Position numbers and translations under genes: made by a program. Under the pieces are notes generated by a model that worked only from the letters and a program-made list of their open reading frames with translations, was not told the origin of the DNA and did not search any database. From Phyllobacteriaceae bacterium (GTDB lineage Bacteria > Pseudomonadota > Alphaproteobacteria > Rhizobiales > Rhizobiaceae): a DNA stretch of 64,000 bases. Below are positions 42,364 to 51,387 of this stretch, in pieces; position 1 is the stretch's first letter; each line of letters opens with the position of its first letter. Location: positions 626,001 through 690,000 of the forward strand of contig JADJTR010000002.1 of assembly GCA_016711085.1 (NCBI GenBank). Reading direction: 5' to 3'.

Positions 42364-43403
42364 TCAGGCCAGGGGCGTCCATAATACGTCGTCGATCCTG
42401 GCCGCTCCGGTCGCCAGCATGACCAGACGGTCGAAGCCGAGGGCGACGCCGCTCGCCCGCGGCATGAGCGCCAGGGCGGCGAGAAATTCCTCGTCGATTG
42501 GATAGCGCTCGCCATAGACGCGCTGTTTTTCGTTCATTTCGGCGGTGAAGCGCCGGCGCTGCTCGGCGGCGTCGGTCAATTCGCCGAAGCCGTTGGCCAA
42601 TTCGACGCCGCAGCAATAGAGCTCGAAGCGCTCGGCGACGCGGGGATCGTGCGCGGTCGGCCGGGCCAGCGCCGCCTCGGCCGTCGGATATTCGCACAGC
42701 ACCGTGGCGCGGCCGAGCCCGAGTTCCGGCTCGCTCCGCTCGACCATCGCCTTGCTGAACAGGTCGGCCCAGTTGTCGTCGACCGAAACGGCGACGCCGA
42801 CCGATCAAGGGCGGCGAACAACGCTTCCCGGTCGGTCGAACCGTCCGGGTCTACCGTCGCCAGCAGGTCGACGCCGACGTGGCGCGAAAACGCCTCGGCG
42901 ACCGTCAGCCGCTCCGGCGCGGCGAACGGATCGGTTTCGCGGCCGCGCCAGGAAAAGCGCGCCGCCCCGGTGCGTCGGGCGGCGAGCGCGAGAATGTCGG
43001 CGCTGTCGTCCATTAGCGCCTCGTACTCCTCGCCGACGCGATACCATTCCGCCATGGTGAATTCGGGGTGGTGAAGCGGTCCGCGCTCACGGTTGCGCCA
43101 GACGTGACCGAACGAGAAAATCCGCCTTTCGCCGGCGGCGAGCAGCTTCTTGCAGGCGAATTCAGGCGATGTATGCAGATAGAATGGGCGGCGTGCGCCG
43201 TCCGGACCGATCGCCTCGGTGGCGAAAGCCGACAAATGGGCTTCATTTCCCGGCGAAACCTGCAGCGCCGCGGTTTCGACCTCGATAAAATCGCGGGAAG
43301 CGAACCAGTCGCGCAGATCGCGGGCGATCGCATTGCGCGCCAAAAGGCGCGGGCGGCGGTCGTCGTGGACATGCGGCGTCCACCAGGGCGAAGCCTGGAT
43401 CAT
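42364..43403 (-). CDS. epmA: EF-P lysine lysyltransferase (EpmA/GenX), with a frameshift
   Basis: A lysyl-tRNA synthetase paralogue that attaches (beta-)lysine to elongation factor P. From ATG 43403 class II motif 2 is visible as IFSFGHVWRNRERGPLHHPEFTMAEWY. Near 42801 (CC on the plus strand) the frame breaks; one added base gives DRVGVAVSVDDNWADLF and the following SKAMVERSEPELG, then YCCGVELANGFGELTD and motif 3 GVALGFDRLVML. Corrected length is about 346 residues, normal for EpmA, which lacks the anticodon domain. It is divergent from efp, its substrate. No EpmB (lysine 2,3-aminomutase) gene is in the window. Confidence 0.9.
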
Positions 43404-43511
43404 GGAAATTCTCCGAATTGCGGCGAGGCTGGCAACCGCGGCCAAGATGCGCTAGAGCGCGCGCAATCGCGGCGCAAGCCGCCAAAACGACGATAACGCA
43501 GGAAACCGCCC

Positions 43512-44078
43512 GTGAAAGTCATCGCCAGCTCGCTCCGCAAAGGCAACGTCGTCGACAAGGACGGCAAGCTTTATGTGATCCTGTCCGCCGAAAACATCCA
43601 TCCCGGCAAGGGAACCCCGGTCACCCAACTCGACATGCGCCGGATTTCCGACGGCGTGAAAGTGTCGGAGCGTTACCGCACAACCGAACAGGTCGAACGC
43701 GCCCATGTCGAGGATCGCGAGCACCAGTACCTCTATTCGGACGGAGAGGGGTTTCATTTCATGAACCCGGAATCCTACGACCAGATCGCCATTTCACCGG
43801 ATGTGGTCGGCGATCAGGCGCCGTATCTGCAGGAAGGCATGTCCGTTCAGGTGTCGGTCCATGACGGCGTCGGCATTGCCATCGTCCTGCCGCAGCGCGC
43901 CATTTTCGAGGTGGTGGAGACCGAGCCGACGACCAAGGGCCAGACGGCGTCCTCCTCCTACAAGCCGGCGCTGCTGTCCAACGGCGTGAAGACGACAGTG
44001 CCGCCGCATATCTCGGCGGGAACGCGCGTCGTCGTCATGACCGCCGACGGCGCCTATGTGGAACGCGCCAAGGACTGA
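43512..44078 (+). CDS. efp: Elongation factor P
   Basis: The 188-residue translation factor that relieves ribosome stalling at consecutive prolines. The three beta-barrel domains are evident. The modification loop NIHPGKGTP carries Lys33, the expected lysylation site for EpmA. The second domain has YLYSDGEGFHFMNPESYDQI, and the C-terminal domain contains SSSYKPALLSNGVKTTVPPHI. Length is typical. The divergent placement with epmA, 108 bases apart, supports the modification route. It is followed 30 bases later by argJ on the same strand. Confidence 0.96.
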   Translation: MKVIASSLRKGNVVDKDGKLYVILSAENIHPGKGTPVTQLDMRRISDGVKVSERYRTTEQVERAHVEDREHQYLYSDGEGFHFMNPESYDQIAISPDVVGDQAPYLQEGMSVQVSVHDGVGIAIVLPQRAIFEVVETEPTTKGQTASSSYKPALLSNGVKTTVPPHISAGTRVVVMTADGAYVERAKD

Positions 44079-44108
44079 CGCCGCCATCGTCTCGCGGAGA
44101 ATTCGACC

Positions 44109-45350
44109 ATGTCCACGACCCTGTCCCCGCTCGCCCCGAAAACGCAGCCGGCGCTGCCGCCGATCGACGGCGTGCGCATCGCCACGGCGGCGGCCGGCAT
44201 CAAGTACAAGAACCGCACCGACGTGATGACGATGGTGTTCGATGCCGGCGCCAGCGTCGCCGGCGTGTTCACGCGGTCGAAATGCCCGTCGGCCCCGGTC
44301 GATCTGTGCCGCGCCAATCTGGCGGGCGGACGGGCGCGCATCCTCGTGGTCAATTCCGGCAACGCCAACGCCTTTACCGGCAAAAAGGGCAAGACGACGA
44401 CAACTGCGACCGCAAAGGCGGCGGCGAAGGCCGCAGGCGGCAAGCAAAGCGAAGTCTTTCTCGCCTCGACCGGCGTGATCGGCGAACCGCTCGACCCGGC
44501 GAAATTCGTCCATTTGCTCGCCGCCATGGCGGCAGAAGCCAAGGCCGACGCCTGGGCCGACGCCGGAAAAGCGATCATGACCACGGACACCTACCCGAAA
44601 TACGCCACCGCGACGGCGAAAATCGGCGGCGTCGACGTGACCATCAACGGCATCGCCAAGGGCGCCGGCATGATCGCGCCCGACATGGCGACGATGCTGT
44701 CGTTCGTCGCCACCGACGCGGCGATCGCCGCGCCGGCGCTGCAGGCGCTGCTGGCGAAAACGGTCAAGGGCACGTTCAACGCCGTCACGGTCGATTCCGA
44801 CATGTCCACCTCGGACACGCTGATGCTGTTCGCCACCGGCAAGGCCGCCAGACGCGGCGCGGCGGCGATCGACAAGCCGGGAGACGGGCGGCTGAAGGAA
44901 TTCGCCCGGGCCCTCGATAGCGTTCTGTCGTCGCTCGCCCGTCAGGTGGTGCGCGACGGCGAAGGCGCGCGCAAGGAAATCGCCGTGACCGTTACGGGCG
45001 CAAAATCGGCGGCGTCGGCCAAGCGCATCGCGCTGTCCATCGCCAATTCGCCGCTGGTGAAGACGGCGGTCGCCGGCGAAGACGCCAATTGGGGCCGGGT
45101 GGTCATGGCGGTCGGCAAGGCCGGCGAACCGGCGGACCGCGACCGGCTCGCCATCTGGTTCGGCGACATTCGCGTCGCCCACAAGGGAGAACGCGACCTG
45201 TCCTATTCGGAAGCGGCGACTTCGGCATACATGAAGGGCGATGAAATCGCCATTCGCGCCGATATCGGCCTTGGCAAAGGCAAGGCGACTGTATGGACCT
45301 GCGACCTCACCAAAGATTATGTCGCGATCAATGGCGACTACCGTAGCTGA
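44109..45350 (+). CDS. argJ: Bifunctional glutamate N-acetyltransferase / amino-acid acetyltransferase
   Basis: Recycles the acetyl group in arginine synthesis (ornithine acetyltransferase). The 413-residue precursor is expected to cleave itself before Thr195 in KGAGMIAPDMATML, generating alpha and beta chains with threonine as nucleophile. The oxyanion residues are seen in LASTGVIGEPL (Thr121, Gly122). Other family blocks are NSGNANAFTG and, near the end, VTGAKSAASAKRIALSIANSPL. argH in this window completes the same pathway. GNAT and mutT genes follow closely in an operon. Confidence 0.94.
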   Translation: MSTTLSPLAPKTQPALPPIDGVRIATAAAGIKYKNRTDVMTMVFDAGASVAGVFTRSKCPSAPVDLCRANLAGGRARILVVNSGNANAFTGKKGKTTTTATAKAAAKAAGGKQSEVFLASTGVIGEPLDPAKFVHLLAAMAAEAKADAWADAGKAIMTTDTYPKYATATAKIGGVDVTINGIAKGAGMIAPDMATMLSFVATDAAIAAPALQALLAKTVKGTFNAVTVDSDMSTSDTLMLFATGKAARRGAAAIDKPGDGRLKEFARALDSVLSSLARQVVRDGEGARKEIAVTVTGAKSAASAKRIALSIANSPLVKTAVAGEDANWGRVVMAVGKAGEPADRDRLAIWFGDIRVAHKGERDLSYSEAATSAYMKGDEIAIRADIGLGKGKATVWTCDLTKDYVAINGDYRS

Positions 45351-45357
45351 TCGCCCC

Positions 45358-46107
45358 ATGTCCGTATTGCCGATGGTTCGTCGCCTCGAAGCCGCCGGCT
45401 TTCGCGCCTGGCCGGCCTCGTCCGTCCATTATGACGGCGCGTGGCTGGTGCGGCTGACTTCCGGTCATCCGGCCAAACGGCTCAATTCGGTCAATCCGCT
45501 CGACCCGGGCGACGTGGCCCGCCTCGACGAGCGCATCGGGCGCAACGCGAGGCGGTTCGACGCCTATGGCAGGCGAATGTTGTTTCGCATGACGCCGTTG
45601 GCGGGCGCGCGCCTGTCGGCCCATCTCGACGCGGCCGGCTGGGTCCGTTTCGATGAATGCCTCGTCATGACGCTCGATCTTGCGGAAGTGGACTTCCGTT
45701 CGGCGATCGATGTCCTGCCACTGCGCGACGCCGCCCGATTTCTCGACGGCGCGTTGCGCCTTCGCGGCGACGCGACGCTGCGGCCCGGCCTGTCGGAAAT
45801 CATCGAGTCGATCGAGGGCGAGGCCGGCCTGTTCCTGACGGAATCGGACAGATCAGCGACCTCATCGGCGATATGCGTCCACGATCGCGATCTGGCGGGC
45901 CTGTTCGAGGTGGCGACCGGCATGGCGGATCGTGGCCGGGGCCATGGCAAATCGATCGTGATGTCGGCGCTCAAATGGGCCAAATTGCGCGGTGCGCGCC
46001 TTGCATGGCTGCAAGTCGAGGTGGACAATGCCGCGGCCGTCGGACTGTACCGATCGATCGGCTTTCGCGAACTCTATCGCTATCACTATCGGGCGCCGCC
46101 GGCATGA
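45358..46107 (+). CDS. GNAT family N-acetyltransferase
   Basis: A 249-residue protein whose C-terminal third is a typical GNAT domain. It has the acetyl-CoA loop ATGMADRGRGHGKSIVMSALKWAK (R/Q-x-x-G-x-G/A type) and the closing LQVEVDNAAAVGLYRSIGFREL, the classic final motif. The N-terminal part is less conserved but matches proteins found between argJ and mutT in related genomes. Acceptor unknown. Start at 45358 is preferred, lying eight bases past the argJ stop; an upstream ATG at 45331 overlaps argJ. Its stop overlaps the mutT ATG. Confidence 0.83.
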   Translation: MSVLPMVRRLEAAGFRAWPASSVHYDGAWLVRLTSGHPAKRLNSVNPLDPGDVARLDERIGRNARRFDAYGRRMLFRMTPLAGARLSAHLDAAGWVRFDECLVMTLDLAEVDFRSAIDVLPLRDAARFLDGALRLRGDATLRPGLSEIIESIEGEAGLFLTESDRSATSSAICVHDRDLAGLFEVATGMADRGRGHGKSIVMSALKWAKLRGARLAWLQVEVDNAAAVGLYRSIGFRELYRYHYRAPPA

Positions 46108-46511
46108 GCGCCAAACCGGTCCTTCTGGTGGCGGCTTGCGCGCTCATCGACGCCGACAACCGGGTTCTCGTCAGCCAGAGGCCGGCGGGGCGGTCGATGG
46201 CTGGCTTGTGGGAATTTCCCGGCGGCAAGGTCGAAGCGGGCGAAACGCCGGAAGACGCGCTTATCCGCGAACTGCGCGAGGAATTGGGCATTGGCGTCAA
46301 GCCGGCGTGCCTGGCGCCGTTGGCTTTCGCCAGCCACGCCTACGCCGATTTCCATTTGCTCATGCCGCTTTACGTCTGTCGTCGCTACGAGGGCATTCCG
46401 CGCGGACTGGAAGGCCAGGCGATCAAATGGATGCGCGCCCGCGATTTGCGCACGCTTGCCATGCCGCCGGCCGATGAACCACTGATCCCGTTCCTGACCG
46501 ATCTGCTGTGA
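46104..46511 (+). CDS. mutT: 8-oxo-dGTP diphosphatase MutT
   Basis: A 135-residue Nudix hydrolase that removes oxidised dGTP from the nucleotide pool. The Nudix box GGKVEAGETPEDALIRELRE runs from residue 40 and continues ELGI, fitting GX5EX7REUXEEXGU exactly. The preceding RSMAGLWEFPGGK is typical of MutT itself rather than of other Nudix enzymes. Translationally coupled to the GNAT gene by an ATGA overlap and third in the argJ operon. Confidence 0.93.
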   Translation: MSAKPVLLVAACALIDADNRVLVSQRPAGRSMAGLWEFPGGKVEAGETPEDALIRELREELGIGVKPACLAPLAFASHAYADFHLLMPLYVCRRYEGIPRGLEGQAIKWMRARDLRTLAMPPADEPLIPFLTDLL

Positions 46512-46590
46512 CACTCAATCGGCGACTGCGTTAAGCAATCCTTTATTCGAACATGCGAATTTTCAACATCGAAAATCATGTGGGCGCACC

Positions 46591-46907
46591 ATGCTGACCG
46601 ACGACGAATGGAGCATCATCCGGACCTTGAAAAACGCCGCCGCCGACGGCGCCGGCAGCGGCGCGCTGCGCGTGGCCCTGTTGTTTGGCGCGCTCGCGGT
46701 GGGCGCCGCGATCTTCGCCACACCCATGCTGGAGAAGAAGTCGAGATCGCTGGCGGCGGCGGGAAATGTCGACACGGTAACGACCGGTTCGATTGCAAAC
46801 AACGGCGGCTCATCGACCTATGTCGTCCGTCGCTCTGTGCTTCGAAACCGGCGGATTCGGTCTGCATCATCAACGCCAACGGGTCGTCCAGCGGCGATTG
46901 TCCGTGA
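46591..46907 (+). CDS. Small membrane protein beside the Flp pilin gene, with a frameshift
   Basis: From ATG 46591 the product starts MLTDDEWSIIRTLKNAAADG, has one membrane segment (ALRVALLFGALAVGAAIFATP) and continues to SSTYVVRRSVL. Near 46838-46846 the frame shifts; with one base restored it reads SKPADSVCIINANGSSSGDCP and stops at 46907, for about 105 residues. The restored end carries two cysteines and a pattern, TYVVRRSVL...SVCII...SGDC, that I recall from small proteins encoded next to Flp pilins in rhizobia. Without the correction the frame runs on to 47013 with a basic tail that looks non-native. Function unknown. Confidence 0.6.
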
Positions 46908-46945
46908 GTTAGCGATCGAGCGTGATCCGACATGCGCACGGTTTC

Positions 46946-46973
46946 CCGTGTTAATGTTTATTAACAAACACGG
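46946..46973. promoter_or_regulatory. AT-rich palindrome upstream of the Flp pilin gene
   Basis: CCGTGTT (46946-46952) and AACACGG (46967-46973) form an inverted repeat enclosing two TTAA sequences six bases apart (46951-46954 and 46961-46964). A CtrA box requires seven; one missing base, as seen repeatedly in this sequence, would convert it. It may be a regulator site for the pilin gene or a leader hairpin. Confidence 0.35.
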
Positions 46974-47009
46974 ATTAGATTGGACTTTGAAACAATGCGG
47001 GCGGCATCG

Positions 47010-47177
47010 ATGATCCGGAAATTCCTCAGGGACGAAAAAGGCAACACAGCCGTCGAGTACGCGCTGCTCAGTGTGCTTTTCGTTCTTGGAATAGTTGGCA
47101 CCTGGAGCTTCATGGGCAATACGCTTGGCGATTTCATGTCGGAAGTGGCCGTCTATTTCAGCAATCAGGTCAACTGA
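47010..47177 (+). CDS. Flp family type IVb pilin
   Basis: A 55-residue pilin subunit. It starts MIRKFLRDEKGNTAVEYALL. The prepilin peptidase site is G/N within EKGNTAVEY, leaving the conserved glutamate at mature position 5 and tyrosine at 6. A single hydrophobic helix follows (LLSVLFVLGIVGTWSFMG) and the tail is short. Such pilins form tight-adherence (Tad) pili. ATG 47010 is chosen to give the usual short leader; 46995 is an alternative. No tad/cpa assembly genes are nearby, so this copy is isolated. It overlaps the convergent methyltransferase gene by 13 bases. Confidence 0.88.
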   Translation: MIRKFLRDEKGNTAVEYALLSVLFVLGIVGTWSFMGNTLGDFMSEVAVYFSNQVN

Positions 47178-48077
47178 ACCCCGCGCTCGGCGTTTTTCAG
47201 CGCTTGCGCCAGCGAAACAGCAGCCGAACCGCGTCGGGCCGGCTTGGGTCGATCCGGGTGCGGCGCCCAGCCTGACAGCCAAATCGTGGAAAACGTGGCG
47301 GGAAGCCGCCCATCCGCGCCGCCGTGCATGGCGGCGTAGCGCCTTTCCGCGCCGGCAAAAAGGGTTCGCGGCGCCGGCTTGCGCGAACGGTCGACAAGCG
47401 CGTTTGTTTCGCCCATGGCGCGCAAGTCGCGCATGAGGCGGATCGAGCGAAGCGTACCTCACGACAACCTCGTCGACATCGACGACCGGCATGGCGAAAC
47501 CGGCTTGCTGCAACAAATCGCCGAGTTGTCGGATGTCGGCAAAGGGCATGATTCGCGGACTGGCGACGCCGCTGGCCGCCTCGGCCGACAACAGCGCCTC
47601 CCGCAATTCGCGCAGCGTTCCGGCGCCGGGCAGCGCGGCGATGAACAATCCGTCCGGCTTCAGCGCCCTCAGCACCCGGACGAAAAAGCCGGCGACATCG
47701 TTGACGGCGTGCAGCGCCAGCAGGCTGACGATCAGATCGGCGCTTTCGGCGGGCAGGTCGAGCGCTTCGGGATCCTGGGCAACGACACCATTGCGTGTTT
47801 CGGCGAACCCTGCCTGCTCGATCCGCAAGGGCTCTCCCGCGACGCGGCCGCTGCGCATCAGGGCATCGACCGCGTGAGCGGTGCGCGAAAACAAAACGAC
47901 GGGCGCGGCGAAACGACGGTCGATGGCGGCGAGTCGATCGGCCAGGTCTTCGGCGGCGCGGGCCATGAGGAAATCGGCGCCGGGCGTGGCGAGGCGCGCC
48001 GCGCGGGACAGGCGCTGCAAACGGGTTTCGACGTCTATGACCGGGTCGCCGCGGCTCAAGCTTGCAATCCAAGGCAA
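47165..48077 (-). CDS. BioC/NDUFAF5-like SAM-dependent methyltransferase, with a frameshift
   Basis: A class I methyltransferase of about 304 residues when corrected. The start region RLQRLSRAARLATPGADFLMARAAEDLADRL is typical of this alphaproteobacterial group. The SAM-domain features are PAESADLIVSLLALHAVND and RALKPDGLFIAALPGAGTLREL. Near 47437-47442 the frame shifts by one extra base; removing it gives RLMRDLRAMGETNAL, a strongly conserved block, then ERRYAAMHGGADGRLPATF to the stop. Members methylate or hydroxylate respiratory complex I assembly targets or act in biotin synthesis; which applies is unknown. It is divergent from comF. Confidence 0.8.
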
Positions 48078-48119
48078 TTTGCCTTTCCGTTAGCACGTTC
48101 GGGCGGGAAAAGGCGGACC

Positions 48120-48866
48120 ATGCTGTCGCGTTTCGGTGAAATCGGGCGTTTGCCGGCGCGGCTGCTGTTCCCGCCGATTTGCCAGGGTTGCGATGCGATC
48201 CTGACCGAACCCGGCACGCTGTGCCCGATTTGCTGGTCGAGCGTCCGCTTTCTCGAAGAGCCCTGGTGCGCGGTGCTCGGCGTGCCCTTCGCGCACGACC
48301 TCGGCGACGGCATCGTTTCGGCTGACGCCATCGCCAACCCGCCGGATTTCGACCGGGCGCGATCGGCGGTGGTCCATGATGGCGTGGCGCGGCGGATTGC
48401 CCAGGCGCTGAAATACAATGACCGGACCGATCTGGCTCCGTCGATGGCGCGCTGGATTGCGCGCGCCGGCGCTGAATTGGTCGCCGACGCTGATCTTGTC
48501 ATCGCCGTGCCGCTGCATCGCCGGCGCTTCCTTTCCCGGCGCTTCAACCAGTCGGCGGAACTGGCGCGCGCCCTGGCGAGACTTGCCGGCAAGCCGCTGG
48601 GCGCGGGCGTTGTGTTGCGAACGCGCCATACGCATCAGCAGGTTGGGCTGACGGCGCGCGAGCGCGACGACAATGTGCGCGGCGCTTTCGCCGTGCCGAA
48701 GGAGCGGGAGATCGATGTGCGCGGACGGCGCATCCTCGTCGTCGACGACGTGTTCACCACCGGCGCGACCGTGTCGGCGGTGGCGCGCGCGCTCAAGCGC
48801 AAGGGCGCGGCCGGCGTCGACGTGCTGACCTTTTCCCGGGTCATGCCGGGGGATGCGCTCGGTTGA
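48120..48866 (+). CDS. comF: ComF family phosphoribosyltransferase-like protein
   Basis: A 248-residue protein with an N-terminal double zinc-finger (CQGC at Cys21/24 and CPIC at Cys35/38). A type I phosphoribosyltransferase fold follows: LIAVPLHRRRFLSRRFNQSAEL, HQQVGLTARERDDNVRGAF and the PRPP motif ILVVDDVFTTGAT. ComF proteins support DNA uptake and transformation or DNA repair by an undefined biochemical activity. It is followed 40 bases later by a glutaredoxin gene, the standard order in this order of bacteria. Confidence 0.9.
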   Translation: MLSRFGEIGRLPARLLFPPICQGCDAILTEPGTLCPICWSSVRFLEEPWCAVLGVPFAHDLGDGIVSADAIANPPDFDRARSAVVHDGVARRIAQALKYNDRTDLAPSMARWIARAGAELVADADLVIAVPLHRRRFLSRRFNQSAELARALARLAGKPLGAGVVLRTRHTHQQVGLTARERDDNVRGAFAVPKEREIDVRGRRILVVDDVFTTGATVSAVARALKRKGAAGVDVLTFSRVMPGDALG

Positions 48867-48906
48867 GGCCGTCGCTATATAGGGCGCAACGAACACGGAG
48901 CAGACC

Positions 48907-49185
48907 ATGGTCGATGTGACGATCTACACGCGGGACTGGTGCGGCTATTGCGCCCGCGCCAAGCAATTGCTGGACGCCAAGGGCGTCGCCTACACGGAGC
49001 ACAATGCGACGGAAGCGCCGGAACTGCGCGCCGAGATGATCGAAATGTCCGGGCGCGCGACCTTCCCGCAAATCTTCATCGGCGAGCATCACGTCGGCGG
49101 CTGCGACGATATCTTCGCGCTGGAGCGCTCGGGACGCCTCGATCCGCTTTTGCAGACCGGCGAATTGCTGAAGGTGGCGCGATGA
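48907..49185 (+). CDS. grxC: Glutaredoxin 3
   Basis: A 92-residue dithiol glutaredoxin that reduces protein disulfides with glutathione. The active site is WCGYC (Cys12, Cys15); the GSH-binding elements are TFPQIFIG (cis-proline) and HVGGCDDIFAL, with a third cysteine in the usual place. Its stop codon overlaps the ATG of the following amidase gene (ATGA). Together with the downstream nitrilase family enzyme it suggests a local glutathione-metabolism unit. Confidence 0.95.
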   Translation: MVDVTIYTRDWCGYCARAKQLLDAKGVAYTEHNATEAPELRAEMIEMSGRATFPQIFIGEHHVGGCDDIFALERSGRLDPLLQTGELLKVAR

Positions 49186-50039
49186 GCGCATTTCGCGCCG
49201 CGGCATTGCAGATGCGGTCCGGCGTCGATCCGGCGGCGAATGCGCGCGCCTTCGAGGCGCTGGCGCGCGAAGCGGCGGCCAAGGGCGCGACCTATGTGCA
49301 GAGCCCGGAGATGACCGGCGCGGTCAATCGCGACCGGGCGTCGATGATGGCGGCGCTGAGGAGCGAGGCGGAGGACATCGTTGTCGCCACGGCGCGGCGG
49401 CTGGCGGACGAATTGTCGATCCACATTCATGTCGGGTCCACCGCCATCGCGCGTCCCGACGGGAAGGTTGCAAACCGCGCCTTCCTGTTCGCACCGGGCG
49501 GCGCCTTGTTGGCGACCTACGACAAGGTGCATATGTTCGATGTCGATCTCGACAAGGGCGAAAGCTGGCGCGAATCGGCGACCTACGAACCGGGACGCGA
49601 GATCGTGGTGGCGGATTTGCCGTTCGCCGGAATCGGCCTGGCTGTCTGCTACGATCTGCGCTTTCCGCAATTGTTCCGGGCCCAGGCGCTGGCCGGCGCG
49701 AATGTGCTGACCATGCCGGCGGCGTTCACCCGCCAGACCGGCGAGGCGCACTGGCATGTCCTGCAACGAGCCCGCGCCATCGAGAACGGCGCGTGGGTGA
49801 TTTCGGCGGCGCAGGGCGGCCCGCACGAGGACGGACGCGAAACCTATGGCCATTCGCTGATCGTCGATCCGTGGGGGCGCGTCGTCGCCGAAGCCGACCA
49901 TGACCGGCCGGGCATCGTCATCGCCGACATCGATCCGGCGGCCTCGCTCGAGGCCCGCCAGAAAATACCCAATCTGAAGAACGCCCGCGATTTCGCCATC
50001 CGCCGGACGACGGGCGAGGCGGTACGGCAGGCGTCATGA
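49182..50039 (+). CDS. Carbon-nitrogen hydrolase, Nit1-like (probable deaminated-glutathione amidase)
   Basis: A 285-residue nitrilase-superfamily amidase with the complete triad: Glu43 in VQSPEMTG, Lys115 in TYDKVHMFDVDL and Cys156 in LAVCYDLRFPQL. The HMFDVDL and TRQTGEAHWHVLQRARAIEN blocks place it in the Nit1/NitA branch, which hydrolyses deaminated glutathione and related omega-amides; this fits the overlapping upstream grxC. Its TGA overlaps the ATG of the DUF1178 gene. Substrate is inferred from family and context only. Confidence 0.9.
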   Translation: MSAFRAAALQMRSGVDPAANARAFEALAREAAAKGATYVQSPEMTGAVNRDRASMMAALRSEAEDIVVATARRLADELSIHIHVGSTAIARPDGKVANRAFLFAPGGALLATYDKVHMFDVDLDKGESWRESATYEPGREIVVADLPFAGIGLAVCYDLRFPQLFRAQALAGANVLTMPAAFTRQTGEAHWHVLQRARAIENGAWVISAAQGGPHEDGRETYGHSLIVDPWGRVVAEADHDRPGIVIADIDPAASLEARQKIPNLKNARDFAIRRTTGEAVRQAS

Positions 50040-50460
50040 TCCGTTTTCGCTATGTTGCGAAAAAGGTCATGGGTTCGAGGGCTGGTTTCGCGACAATGCC
50101 GATTTCGAAAAGCTCAACGCAGCCGGACTCAACGCCTGCCCCGTCTGCGGCAGCCACTCGGTCGAAAAGGCGTTGATGGCTCCGGCGGTGCAAGGCGCGG
50201 CCAAGCGCGATACCGTGTCGCTCGGCATGGGCGAGGAGCAGAGACAAGCGCTGGCCGAGCTGAAGGCGCTGACCGACAAGATGCGCGCCAATGCCGAGAA
50301 TGTCGGGCCGCGCTTCGCCGAGGAGGCGCGCAAGATCCACTATGGCGAGGCGGAAGCGCGCGGCATATTCGGCGAGGCGACGCGCGAGGAAGCAAAAGAA
50401 CTGGTCGAGGAAGGTGTGCCGGTGATGCCGCTGCCGGCATTTCCCGACGAGGCGAATTGA
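50036..50460 (+). CDS. DUF1178 family protein, with a frameshift near the start
   Basis: From ATG 50036 the first codons read MIRF, after which the frame is wrong. Restoring one T in the run at 50044-50047 gives MIRFSLCCEKGHGFEGWF, the exact N-terminal pattern of DUF1178 proteins. NACPVCGSHSVEKALMAPAV, a zinc-ribbon-like pair, follows, with the rest of a 141-residue protein ending MPLPAFPDEAN. The latter half (GEEQRQALAELKALTDKMRANAENVG...RKIHYGEAEARGIFGEAT) is highly conserved. Function unknown. It overlaps the amidase gene by ATGA and converges on ubiG four bases away. Confidence 0.85.
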
Positions 50461-50463
50461 GGC

Positions 50464-51209
50464 TCACCCCGCCTTTTCGGCCAGAACCATGTAGTTGACG
50501 GAGGTGTCGCGCGAGCGTTCCCAGCGGTCGGCGAGCGGATTGAAGAAAACGCCGACGGTCTCGGCGATGGTCATGCCGGCCGACGACAGCGCGGCGGGCA
50601 ATTCCTCGGGCGCACCAGCTTCTCGTACTGGTGGGTGCCGCGCGGCAGCCAGCGCAGGATGTATTCGGCGCCGAAGATAGCGAGGCCGAGCGCCTTCAGC
50701 GTGCGGTTGATGGTGGCGACGAACATGACGCCACCCGGCCTGACCAGCGATGCAGTGGTGGACATGTAGAGGCTCACGTCGGCGACGTGCTCGACCACTT
50801 CCATGTTGAGCACGACGTCGAAAGCCTCGCCGGCCTCGGCCAGCGCCTCGGCCGTGGTGGCGCGATAATCGATGGACAGGCCGGATTGCGCGGCGTGCAG
50901 CCGCGCCACCTCGATGTTGACCGCGGAGGGATCGACGCCGACGACCGTGGCGCCAAGGCGGGCCATCGGCTCGCAGAGCAGGCCGCCGCCGCAGCCGATA
51001 TCGAGGATGCGCAAGCCGGCGAAAGGCGCGGCGGCGTTGGCGTCACGGCCGAAGCGGGCGGCGAGCGTGTCGCGGATATAGGCGAGGCGCACCGGATTGA
51101 ATTTATGCAGCGGCTTGAACTTGCCCTCGGGGCTCCACCATTCGCGCGCCATGCGCGAGAATCGGTCGACCTCGGCGGCGTCGACGGTTGAGCGGGCGGC
51201 AGCGGCCAT
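50464..51209 (-). CDS. ubiG: Ubiquinone biosynthesis O-methyltransferase UbiG, with a frameshift
   Basis: Performs both O-methylations in ubiquinone synthesis. From ATG 51209: AREWWSPEGKFKPLHKFNPVRL (UbiG-specific), the SAM loop ILDIGCGGGLLCEPMARLGA, NMEVVEHVADVSLYM, and INRTLKALGLAIFGAEYILRW with PRGTHQYEKLVRP. Near 50607-50610 one base is missing; restoring it continues EELPAALSSAGMTIAE, VGVFFNPLADRW and SVNYMVLAEKAG to a stop at 50464. Corrected length is 248 residues, normal. Because UbiG is needed for respiration, a real mutation here seems unlikely. Divergent from lysC. Confidence 0.93.
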
Positions 51210-51387
51210 GGCGGTCTTCCCCGTGTTTCCGGCTCCAAGTCGGGCGCAGCCGAACGAATGTCAAGGTCCTGCCGCGTCTTGCGGATCGCGGCGACTTTGT
51301 CTATCAGGCCGGCCATCGATGGTTGCTGCTCCGGAAGCAGCAATTTCAAGGGTTTCGGCGCCACGCGCGCACGGAGCTGATCTCATC

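Noticed and set aside
46818..47200. Apparent C-terminal extension of the methyltransferase gene on the minus strand across the pilin gene
   Set aside because: It results from the frameshift near 47439. The corrected frame stops at 47165 with a conserved end, and the pilin on the other strand is certain.
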